The notes beneath the pieces were generated by a model. The model had not been told where the DNA came from. It searched no databases and saw only the letters and a list, made by a program, of their open reading frames with translations. Shown one piece after another: positions 27,459-38,800 of a stretch of DNA of 64,000 nt (position 1 is the first letter of the stretch; each line of letters starts with the position of its first letter). Position numbers and translations under genes: made by a program. This stretch comes from Klebsormidium nitens (Eukaryota; Streptophyta; Klebsormidiophyceae; Klebsormidiales; Klebsormidiaceae): NCBI GenBank assembly GCA_000708835.1, contig DF237445.1, positions 1-64,000 of the forward strand, given 5' to 3'.

Positions 27459-30400
27459 TTACACCATGTCGATCTTGGCTTGCGTGGCCGTTTTGGACGG
27501 CTCCACTTTGTAGACCTCGACCTCGTCCGTCCCGGGCGTTCGGACAGCGTACTCAAAGGACCATCTGCGCAGCGAACAGCACACGGAGATTAGTTTGACT
27601 AAAGCTGCACTCCTTGCACTCGCACACAGTATCAGGAGTCTATTTAAGCAGCGAGATAAAGGGAAGGAAGAAGCTTTCAGGACAATGCCCACAACCTGCT
27701 GCGAAGGATTCAGACTCCAGAGCTGGCCTCAAGGAACCCGTTATTGGTCCGAAAGAATGAGATTTCTGCCCGCAATGAGCAAAAGCTCGCCAGGTGCCAG
27801 CATCGACCATTTGCTTTTTCTTTCTAGCCAGCTATTCTTGGACCTCTATGGGCTCTTCAACTCTCAACATTGACAATGAACGGGCATCCCAGAGGCAAGA
27901 AGCTAAGATAAACCAAAGCAGGCGGCATTCGACTTGCGACGCCAGGACAACTACTCAACAAGAGACCCGCAGTAAGCGCGTTGGTTCAATCACCTTGACG
28001 CTGACGAGAATATGACCTCCCAGAGCGAACAAATTCTCGCCTAACACAGTCACAGTCCATCCTCTCACCCGTTAGTGGCTGCGGCGTGCTCTCCGTTCAG
28101 GTTGACCGCCACGAGCGCGCCCAGGAAGGTGGGGTAGAAGCGCCGAATTCGCGAGATGGCGTCCTCGACCGCGTCCTTTGGGTTCATTCCACGCCGCATG
28201 CTCTCCACCACTTGATAGCTGCACGGCAGCAAAAGCGGGGTATTATAAATGAGCGATCGCATTCTGATGCTTCTATCCGACTGTTCAAGCACTGCTGCTC
28301 TTAAGGATGGAGTTTCAAACACGAGTCGACTTTCTTCAAAGGTGATTCCGGCTCGTTTGGCAAGGATGCCGAGGGCAGACCCGACGATGGGACAACGTGA
28401 ACGAACTTCGTCCGGCTCACATTGATGCATTAGGAATCTACACGGAAGGGCTTGGCCAACTCTGTCCTGCCGACGCAGAAGCAGCTCTGATAAGACAAGC
28501 AGATGTACTTATTGAGGCAGAAAGCATGGTCCGCTTCATGAACATGAACCGAGACTGCTTTTAGGCATGCATGTCTCACCAGGGAAGGAACCGCATCATG
28601 ACGTCACCATCCCCTGTGGCCCCACAACCACCGATGTCGCTGTCGGCATAGGCTGACGCTCCGGCGATTGGGCCATCTCCCACCCTGCACGGGAGCAAGA
28701 CTAGATTGCTCAATTCAAGGAACAGAAACGAGATAAAAGGAAGCAGCATTTGCCTGTTCGATGAATCTGCAAGTACAGGAACATGGGAGGATGGGTAAGA
28801 CAGACAGAGATCGCCCCGGGTCTTACAAATGTGCAACGCTGAACAGCACTGCGTTGTTGGCATCGATCTGTCCCAACAGGAGCCTTGATGCGTCAAGCAA
28901 GAGGCTGCCTGAACAGAAGTAGCTCTCCAATGACTTGTGGTGGCCTGAATACAGCTGCAAAACTTGGAACACCTGGATCTCTGCTGCAGCCTTGACTTTC
29001 GTCACTTACTTCAAGATACAGCAGACCATAGTTGTGATCAAACGGACGACAAGTTGTTTTGACGAGGAAAACAATGAATTGATACATTAGCAAGGGCACT
29101 CTGTGAGCAGCACCAAGTCTAGCAGCCCACCTGCCAGGAATCTTGTTGGTGGCGCCATTTGTCGACGTCGCAGCCGCAACATTCCCATAATGGTCGATAG
29201 CGACCATCGCTATCGTGTCGTGGCTCCGCACCTCGCCCCGGGGCCTGCAGATGCTCAGCTGGTTATCAGTACCATTTTCATATTGGCAGCACTGAATGAT
29301 TGTCAAATCGCGCCTCTGACAGAAGGCCAGGTTAGCTATGGTGAATGAGGCTCGACACTAGGGCACAGCTTTCCCAACAATTTGACCAATCCTACGTCAG
29401 TGAAGAGCCACCAAGTGTGCGCTGACTTACGGTGAGAAGGAAAATGCTTCTAAAGTTCCTACAAGCGTGGTGGAAAATCCAAGAAGGGTCACAGTCGCCC
29501 ACCTGTCATCGACATCCCACTTCTCCACCCCCTTGCCCCAGCCAATCCTGCTCCGCCCCGCCTCCGGCAGCTTCATCTTCCTCCCCGCCGGCTCCGCTAC
29601 CGAGTCTTCCTTCCCACACTTTTCCCCCTGTGGGCGCCCCCCCTTTTGTAAACCCTTCTCCGTTGCCACGCTGGCTTCAACCGTGGCTCGCAAGAACTCC
29701 CTCTCTCCCCCCCCACTGGAGGCCGCTGCATCTGAAGAAGTCGCACCCTCCTCGGGTCGGTAAGGGCCACACGTTTCGGAGGAGGGGGGCTGCACGTTGG
29801 CCCAGAAGTTGGGCTGGCACGAGCGCTGTTTCCACGAGTCCCACATGGCACGGCTCTCGGGGGTGCTCAGGTCCTCTATTGGGAAACCCATGGACTGCAC
29901 ACAGAGAGGGCCCTGGGTCACCTTGTGAGCAAAGACGTTCCCAGACGAGAGCTGATAGCAAGATGGAGATTGATGAGCAAGAGGGGACTTCTCTGTCAAC
30001 AATTGCACAGAGAAGGATAAGCTTTGATTAAGCAAAAGGGGCTTTCTTGGCGAAGAAGAAGCAATTGATCTAATGACACGGTCCAAAGTTGTGCATGCTT
30101 TTGCTTGCTTAAAGGTGACAAGAGTTGGTCGGAGCTCACATCAGCTAACTGCGTTTGAATACCTGATCTGACAGCAGCCTCTCGCTGACTCCATAGCCGC
30201 TTTAGCTGCCGTGATCCTCGCGAGCAAGCTAGCCATGCTTGTTGCATACGCCCAGCAAGCAAAAGGCCTCAATACGACAAAGCGCAACCCTGAACAAACA
30301 CAAGCAACGCAAGGCAGTGGTTGGTACACCCACCCTCGCAAACTCGGTCGCCTGCTCTCCCACTAGCATGCTGTGCTTCGTATGCTCCAACACCAGTCGT

Positions 30401-31929
30401 GCCACTTGCGCCGCACCCTTCACCCGCCTCAAACTCCCCACTGCTCCCACGTTCATTGTGGAACCGTCGATCACAAGAGCGTCCAACGTGGTTTCGCCGT
30501 TCTCATCCGGGCTGCCCCCATAGCCAACTGCCAAGAAGGGAGAAAAGTTGCTGAAAACTGAAATAAGACAACAGCCTGGATTCAGGAATTAACCAGATCG
30601 TGAACAAAATGGGAAAGCCGCAATGTACTCAACATCTCCAAGATCTGTGCTTTTCAGACAAGTAACGAGTGGTTCTGCGCCTCTGACAGCTGTCAAGTAG
30701 TTCGGGAAAAAGCAGGCCTGCCTTCAGCAGCAAAAATTCTTACAGAACCATGTCACTTCAAAGCAGATGATAGCCAGCAGGCCAGCAATTGGAGTCGCTT
30801 TTTTGTAGCCACAGTGTCGCAGAGTATTGTTCATGAACCTCGCACCTTATGGCATCAAAAACCCTTCCATTGCGATGGTCATCAAAGGCGCGTCATGCTC
30901 AAGAAAAGAAGCACAGGCGCTTTTGGATCTCCACATTGCACCAACTTCGAACAAAAGATGTCTGCCTGTCTGTAGTGCACATAATCGCCACCGACCAGCC
31001 TCGTTAATTACTAACCTGACCCGTCACATTGCTCCTCCTCGCACACCGTCACCCCCTGCACCACCGCATCCAGAGCTTTACGGCCGTCCTTGACAACCTC
31101 CCAGGCGCGTTGCGTGGCATCCGTGAATGGCCACGTGTTGATCACAATAGGGAACGTCTCGCCTTTCTTCAGCCGGGGCCTGTCGTCCCGAAGACCTGCC
31201 AACGAACTTGTGCATCTGAGATATTGTATATGAGATATGTTCAAGTCAAGTATGAGAAAAACCAGACGGGAGAATCAACAGGAACAAACGTCCTCAGGGA
31301 AGGGCACAATCTTGATGCTACCAGTTGAGAACAAGTGAGGGATCCCCCTCTCAAGAGCCGAGCAGATATACGCTCCCTCTGAACAAGAATCACTCCCGGT
31401 CAGCGCAAGTCAAACTTGTATAACACAGCCCTGTTCATTGGCGCCGGAAAGGTGAGGCTGCTTACCATGTTCGCTGGCCAACTGGGGGCTCCCTATGCCC
31501 AGGGCCTCTGCAATTGTAAAGAACAGATGGTTGAACAACAAGATACTGAAGGTGGCCAGAATTGTCACAGCGACAGGCTCGGAGTGGTCATAACTTCCAC
31601 AGTCAGTTGCATTGTTAAGCTTTCACACTGTCAGAATTCCGCTAACTCTAAGATTTTGGGTTGCTGCTGGTGCGCCAGCTGTCACAATGCTCGTCTAATG
31701 CAAAGGCCCACTTTCCTTTCAACCACGCATCTTGGCCCCTCTGATAAAAGGTTGAGAGATTGTTAATTTGCAGGAGGCTTTCGGAGCGGGACATCCACTT
31801 ACCTTGGGTTGACAGTCCTTGTGATGGAACTCCTTTGAGAAGGAGACAACAAGTAACAAAAAGAAAGGCTCGTCTTAGCAGGACGGGACCACCCATCACT
31901 GCATCCAATAAAACCATTGGGCCCTGCAA
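27459..31929 (-). CDS. N-terminal-nucleophile hydrolase, aspartylglucosaminidase / L-asparaginase-3-like
   Basis: Nine exons on the minus strand: 31929-31803, 31507-31466, 31195-31016, 30527-30334, 29894-29503, 29244-29131, 28684-28580, 28218-28069, 27564-27459; 1410 nt, 469 aa, in frame. The N-terminus has a hydrophobic core ([17 protein letters not shown]), so a signal peptide and secretion or vacuolar delivery are likely. Family motifs: [55 protein letters not shown]-like [10 protein letters not shown]. The autocatalytic site is [11 protein letters not shown]: cleavage before Thr frees the nucleophile. [16 protein letters not shown] and [10 protein letters not shown] then form the substrate pocket. 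The family removes the GlcNAc-Asn bond of glycoproteins or isoaspartyl/asparagine groups; which substrate applies here cannot be told from sequence. Between CGPYRP and SHDTI there is an unusually long Gly/Ser/Lys/Glu-rich linker of about 85 residues. Confidence 0.92.
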
Positions 31930-33045
31930 GAGAAGCAGCTGACTTCGCCTAGATGTTCCAGAAATAAGAAATTGCTGCAGAGAGGTGTGTGTGTCTTGAA
32001 TGCAGACTTGTCAGCAGATTACAGCCTTCAAAGCCTTAGGTACTACCACCAGCTACTAAGCTAGGTAGTCTTAGCGGCCAGCTGGCCCTGGCAAACATGC
32101 GGTACATGCTTCCCCAAATTTCAGCTTGCCTCTGAGTAATCTTACCTACTCTGACAGTCTGACTCCTCAGCGAGTCTAGGAATGGTCGTCGCCATTTGCT
32201 CCACCAAGCTGCATAATGCATAATGCATCCCGCCTTCCTCATCAATCTGTTTGACAAACACCGAGTTTGGCGCATCCCCTGCAAATCCGAAACAGGTACC
32301 GCTGCTATCCAGGTATGATACTTTTGCTGTTTTACTGTGAAAGTACGTACCTCTAATTCTCCACGTCTCCAGATCGGTACGATTCCATTGGTTTCGATTT
32401 CTCGTGAACGGCGATGCTGAAGCCCGCGAAATGTGGACTCCGCGACAGTGCGCGTGGCGGACGCGGGCAAGGACTTCATAATGTAGTACGAAGTTCGGAG
32501 TCGCGGAGCCCAACTAGGCTATGGGGTATACTAGGCCCTAGGGGTTTCGCCCAGGTAGAACCTGTGCCCGGGCGGTGCTCCATTGGTACCGTCCTGGTTT
32601 CGCTAGGTACCTTCTGTGAGTGACTGGTACTACCTAACTAGGTAGGTACCAGTACGGTACCTACCGTACCCAGGTAGTAGGTACCGTACTACCGACCGGT
32701 ACCGTCCCACTACCCCTGGTTGAGATATGAAATGGGAACCGGGAGGACAAACTGAAACCGTGAAAACAAACCCACCCGCTCCGCGCTGCTACGTGATCCT
32801 AAGTTTCTAGAATTTAACCCCTAAAAGCGAACCCCCTAATAGTAGTGGTCCCTCGGGCGCTAAAATATCTCAACTTGGAAAAGCTCAGCTAAAGTTCACT
32901 GCTCAGAACAGAAGCTTGAGAAAACAAAAGAACACTCTCTTAAGTCTTGTGGCGTTGCGTTGCGTTTGCGTTGGTGCGGAGCTGGGTTTGATTTGAAGCT
33001 TTGCTGGCCCTTTAATTGTGAACAGAGTCTCTGTAAGCTGACAGG
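31930..33045. other. Divergent intergenic region (asparaginase-family / SufA), palindrome-rich
   Basis: About 1.1 kb between divergent start codons. The stretch 32590-32710 is packed with GGTACC and GTAC-centred palindromes (separate entry). No coding exon was recognised; the minus ORFs at 32036-32513 have no family features. Confidence 0.5.
32590..32710. repeat. Cluster of GGTACC / GTAC palindromes
   Basis: Within about 120 bp the 6-mer GGTACC occurs about seven times, along with CAGTACGGTACC, CTACCGTACC and TACCTAACTAGGTA, giving many overlapping self-complementary segments. It is likely able to form several alternative hairpins. It lies about 350-450 bp upstream of the SufA start. Confidence 0.6.
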
Positions 33046-34592
33046 ATGGCGTCCACAGCCTGTGCTATGAGGTTGGGGGCATTGAGCGCACCCTCGATTA
33101 ACCTGCACCCCAGGCAATATGCGCCTCATCAGAGCATTGCTGTCCTTAACTTGAATAGGAACACGCCCAGTGGCCTAAGAAGCATTCGGTCAAAAGGTCG
33201 AATCACATGCTCTGTGGGTAAGTTGGTTTTCTCCGGCTGTTTGCAATCAGGAGGCCTATTTGGTGCCTATCATGACACGCTCACAGGCACTTTGCAATCG
33301 TTTACCTGAACTTGGAATTGGGAGTGAAAAGGGAGGATGTATGATTTGTTAATGGTTGTGCTTACGTTTCGAGGCCTTGCAGATGGCCCCTTGTAATTTA
33401 GGATGCTCTTCAGGTCTCCTTGAGATGAAGTTACCTTTCCCTAAAGCAGGGTGTCTGTGGCGGTGGAAAAGATGCTTTCCGAAAGGGCTTGTAATTTCTT
33501 GCAGTATTTCACTGAACTCGCTTGAAAATGGGGCTTCTTGATGCTTGCGCAACATTACGTTTGAGGAGCAGGTGCAGAATATTACAAAGGACTTTGATCA
33601 TTATGAGATATCAATCTCTTGATCTTAGGGTTGCAGCGATTGCAGAGCCAATAAATGAACGCAGTAGGTGGTGATGCCCTATATCTCTGACGTCATATTA
33701 ATTGCTCGTCAAACTTCTGGGGCACTTGAAGGCAACCCTTGCGACGGACAATTAAATCAATAAGCAACGATATTTCCTTCAGAAGAACGGAAGCGTCTAG
33801 AGCGAAAGTTGTGACAAACGGGGGCCGTATGGCAGTTCCCAGACAATGCTGGCTCGGAAGCATTTGTTTCTGTTATACTCAAAGGGTGGTGCATCTTGTG
33901 CAGCAACCCCTTCTCCCCCAACTCTTCCCCCGGCTATCAGCCTCTCAGAAAAGGCCCTCGCACACATCAAGCGGATGCGCAACGAGTCGGGAAAAGATCT
34001 GACGCTGAGAGTGGGGGTCCGGCAGGGCGGCTGCTCAGGCATGTCGTATGTGATGGAGTTTGAGGAGCGGGCAAACATCCGGGAAGAGGACTCGTTGATT
34101 GACCAAGAGGATTTCACAATGGGTAAGTCATGTCGAATCCCCTTTTGGCAATGCCGTAGATTTCGTATCATCATCTGGATAGTACCCTGTGGTTGTGCTA
34201 GGGTCGGTGGTTCTTTTGTGTTGAAAAAAAGCGGCCATAAAGGACAAGGACTATAGATGATCAGTCTGGTAGGATGGACTCGACAGCGTTGAAATTGCTC
34301 TTCTGAACTTTGAAGTACTCCATGCTGGTAACCGATCCCTCAGGACGTACATGTAGCCACTATTCTTGGTCAGCTGGCGCTTGATCACTGCGGTGCTTTG
34401 TGTGCATATCCTGGTTTACGAAACATCGCTGTGACATGCCAGTGTTTTCTTGCAGTGTGTGATCCAAAGAGCCTGCTTTACCTGTTCGGCATGCAACTAG
34501 ACTATAGCGACGCACTGATTGGGGGAGGGTTCAGCTTCCAGAACCCCAACGCCTCATCCACCTGTGGATGCGGCAAGTCGTTTGCAGCTTGA
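33046..34592 (+). CDS. A-type iron-sulfur carrier SufA/IscA, plastid
   Basis: Three exons: 33046-33217, 33904-34122, 34456-34592; 528 nt, 175 aa, in frame. Residues 1 to about 60 are rich in Ser, Arg and Asn ([17 protein letters not shown]...), a plastid transit peptide. The conserved domain runs from about 70 to the end. The three invariant cysteines are present: [11 protein letters not shown] and, near the C-terminus, STCGCGKSF. The segment [18 protein letters not shown] is also typical of the family. A-type proteins receive or transfer Fe-S clusters in the SUF pathway of plastids. The GFSFQNPNA motif and the transit peptide favour the plastid SufA/CpIscA group over mitochondrial ISCA1/2, but localisation is inferred. 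Confidence 0.93.
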
Positions 34593-35863
34593 GCATGCGG
34601 CTACAGCTTGGTTTGCTTTTCCTTGGAGCACCAAATCTGTATATGGGCAATCAAATGCCAATAAGCACCTGTACAGTCCGAGTTTCTTTGCAGCATTGTC
34701 AGCGGTCTCTAGCACTTGCACTGACCAGCCTTATAGTTTTGGCCATGCCAACGTGTTTCAGAAGTAGGTCAAGGATATACCTTGAGCAACCTGGTGTATC
34801 AAAGATCCAGCTTGGTCTTTCAACAATTTTGGCGTCTCCAATTGAGTGCCCAGTGCTTCAAGTCACAAAACAATTATTCACCTCAACAATCCCCTGCATG
34901 CTGCATGAAGTCGCATCACATGCAAAAGATCGGCGGCACATGCACTTACGCGAGGATTTTGATAAAGCGATCTGTATCAAGTCATTGCGTGGTTATGCAT
35001 TCCGCGCAGCAGAAGTATTGGGAAAATTTTGCAAATCGCATATAACAAGCTCGTCTTCATACTTGAATTAAACATTTGCCCCTATACAAGCTCATCAATT
35101 CTGCATTCGAAAGCGTGGTTTAGCTTAGGCTCTTGCAAACCTCTTGCCATTGTCGTTCGCAAAATGTGCAATATCTGCCTGCCGCAGTGCAAATGATTCG
35201 TGCTCCCGCGACCATGCCCACATGGCGCAGGCCATGAGCTCAGCAGTGCTCACTGGTTCTGCCGCGCAGTTACCATAGCTGGCGCCGCACGGCGGCCTTA
35301 GCCATGTCATCGAATGTCTCACACTGTTAGTAAGCTTTGAGCAGACCAGTGCAGCGCCTAGGTGCCATGGAGCATGCGACCTGACCTGAATATATCATGA
35401 CAGGACATCGGCACTTATATCCCGTGCATAACATCCGAGTGCAGTGTCGTCTTGATACTGACGACAAAGCTCTGGTTCCATAGAGAAATGCCTAGCATTA
35501 ACCCTACATGATGCTTTCCATGGCCTTTGACCAGGGCTCACTGAGCGCGGAAATCGCATGATTTAACTTTCAGATCAGAGATCACGATTCTGCTGAGTGG
35601 GGAAAAGGTCGACAAGATTGAAAGCCTCCCTCAAGGGGCGCTTATAAACACTTCTCGCACAATCATAGAGCTCCGTGACCATGTACCTTCAACTCGTGAA
35701 CCGTGGCAGTCGCCTTACAACCACCCAACGCATGCGTGCTCGAAATCGAAACACAATTACCTGGACTCCCGAGTATGCCAGTGCACCTTTCTTTCAATAC
35801 CTACCCGCCCATGACTCCCTCAGGTGCCAGGGCTCTGGCTATTTCAGCCGCCAAGAATGTGCG
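34593..35863. other. Convergent intergenic region (SufA / FAD oxidoreductase 3' ends)
   Basis: About 1.27 kb with only short ORFs lacking recognisable motifs; presumably both 3' UTRs and spacer. Confidence 0.45.
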
Positions 35864-38800
35864 CTACAAAAAGTAGTTCGCAAAGGGGAGCCTGGAGATC
35901 ACCCCTTTGGCGGCCTGGTTGACCTGCCTCAGCGCGGTCACATGCGGCTCATCGTCTTCCACGGGAACAATCCTCGCCAGCGTTCCTTTTCGGAACAGCT
36001 CCACTACCCGATTCGCGGCCTCCAGGCCCGTCACGAAGGCTTTCTCCTGTGCCACATCAGAGCCCGAGTGAGCATCAACCGGGCAAACGAATTATGAAAA
36101 GCAGGGACGGCATCCTCATGTGACAGACTCAAAAGAAAAGGGGGATCAAAACTAACGTGAAATGAGTATCTTACTCCGGGTTCAAAATAATTTGCTATAG
36201 TATTGGGAGACGGAGTCAGCGGTTGGGCGCAGTGTGCCTTTCAAACGCCACCTGCCGCCTTCCATCAATCGTCAGGTGAGGGGCCTTCCGAAGGGCCTTT
36301 GATCCGTCTCGTAAACCAATACAGAATGATATAACCGTGACGGTCGAGCTTCTACCAGGCCTGTCGAATGCGTGATTGGCATTAGACGTAGTCGTATCAA
36401 ACGGATTTTTAATTTGTGATGGCTTCTTTAAGGTTCATAACTGCACAGAAACTTCTCAGGGCAATCACCTGCGACCACGAGCCGTGCCGGTTGACGATCC
36501 AGTCACCGCTCATAAACACGTTGGGAAAGCTGGTAGTGCCGCGCATCAGGCTGGGGTACGAGCCTGCGAAGGACAGGTTTAAGGGCCAGGTTAAGGGTAG
36601 GGCCATAGAGCAGCATGACGGGCTGCGTAGCTCGAGCGAATTGAGGCACGAAATTGCGAGAAGTCCAACTAGGAACCAAAGTAATGGTGGTGCCTAACAC
36701 AGCCTCGGTTTAGGATTTTGGAAAGCAGCAAAACCATGCGGTCTCAAATGATGGTCTGTGAGCTTGTCGAGAAGTAATGGCGTGAACCGGGAAGAAGGAG
36801 AAGATGGAGCAACTTATACGGGCTCAAAAATCCTTGACGTTCCGAGTGAATGCCGCCTTGAGTTGCTCGAAGGTCCATATAGAAGCCCGAGTGGCTGGAG
36901 CAGGAAGTCCAAAACTCGCCGGTGTTCTATAGAGTCCCTCGGTCGGGCTTCTATTCGGGATCTGCAGCCTCGAATACGGCCGCGAACTAGATCCTAGCTT
37001 TGTTCCGACTTTCGTACTGGCTGAACCGAGGCCTCTTCAAATGTGCAACACTACGGCCAAAGCGAACGAAACTCTCAGCAGATATAATGAACGCCCGCTC
37101 GCTTCTCACCTGGTGAGAAGTGCGTGACCGCCCGTCGCACTCTCACGACCGCCGACTCTTTGACACTGGCCGTTCCGAACTCCGGTATACACGTGGCAAG
37201 ATAGCTCTGGACCTTCCGCACGATGGCGTCATCGCTTAGAGGCAGGAATTGGTTCGCATGGTACTGCAGGGGCGGACACGCAGAACGTCAGCTCCTCTCG
37301 CGGACAGTCAGGATCGATGACGTCAACTTTAGTGCCTTTCATTCGTCGTGTTACTTTTACAAGGGAGAGGGGGTCAGAGGAGAGCCCAGCTTGAAAGGAA
37401 CAGTTCGGAGGCGCCGGGAAGCTTTCAAGCATACAGGGGGACGAGTTTGCAATTTAAAAGTGACGTCGCCAACACCAAAGGCCGCAAAGCACAACAGGTG
37501 CTCTTGGAGGACTAGTGCGCAGATAAGCCATCGCGCAACTCGATCATAGTACGGAAAATACCGTAAAAACGGTGCCGCTTTGCACGTGGAGAAGCGGAGA
37601 GTAAGGAGGATACATGTTGTCAGGTTCCGAAACAGCAGGAGTCCGACTGAGAACACAACTGAGAATTCGTTTTAATTGTGGTGCCATGAACAATCTTTCC
37701 TGGGACTGGATTGTAATAGAAGTGCCATAAAGACCTCAACAACATCCAAAGCACAGACACCGGGATTTGTAGGACAGGTTTGGACAAGAAATTGGGCCTT
37801 CCTTCTCTTACATGAAAGGAACCAGACAATCCATTGAATCATTCGTCTAGCTGTAGACGTGAATAAAAAGCAGTGGGCACTCACAAAGTCCGCTTCGACT
37901 ACGGTCCCCGGTTCGTCGCGGTACTCGTCGTGCAGCGCGTTGAGGTCGAAGAACGTCCAGCCGGTGGTGCTGTCAAAGCCGAAGCACGCGTTGCTGGGCT
38001 TGGGGATGGGGATCTGCAAACCACACGGGGGGGCGTCGCAACCCAAGTCGCTCTACTTTTGGCTCGGCACAATGGCAAGACAACACCGAATAACCGCAGC
38101 TAAAGCCAACTTTTGCTATCTTTTGGAAAGTTTCGAGAAAGTTCACAACCTGGCAGGCAAAGCGCACCGACGCCGAGGCGTACTAAATCAGGAAAGCTGT
38201 GCATTCGCTCAAGGAGGGGAATTGAGTCAAACGCCTTTGGTCGAGTAGGATACCCAATTGATCCGTTGCCAGCAGCACATTGCCGCTTCTCCGCAGAGTG
38301 CCTCCATCGATGCGGTTTTCGAGGGAGGCAAACACGAAAAGAGCACATTAGAAGAAGCAAAACGATGGCGCAGAGGAATTCCGGATCTCGAACGCGGAGG
38401 AGAGAGACCCGTACCTTTTTATCCAGCCATAGCCGGACAGCCAAAATGTCCACCGCGCCTAAGTTCGCTGTGCTCAGAAATTCGTCCCGCGTCCGTAGCA
38501 CTGAGCTGCAGCCAGAGGAGAAGGGTTCTTGACATGTTAAAATGAAGAATCCATGCAGCATACGAGAGCTCGAACACGGCGTTTAAGTGTGGCATGAAAC
38601 ACAATCATATTGGTGCATTTGGATCACCTAGTTCCTCTTTTGCAGTGTGCTCGTTGATGTGGTTTGGGGCGTTCCCTCTAACTGTTCTGTGCTGCCCGCC
38701 CTGTTCTTTATCGTAATTGCTGTTCTCAACGGACCGAGCTAAGAGAGCTGATAAGCGACATACAATCAACCGGCAAGCCACGCAGTCAGATTCGTGGGCC

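Noticed and set aside
29432-30031. 199-aa plus-strand Ser/Pro-rich ORF
   Set aside because: Antisense to the asparaginase-family exon 5; composition is that expected of the complementary strand.
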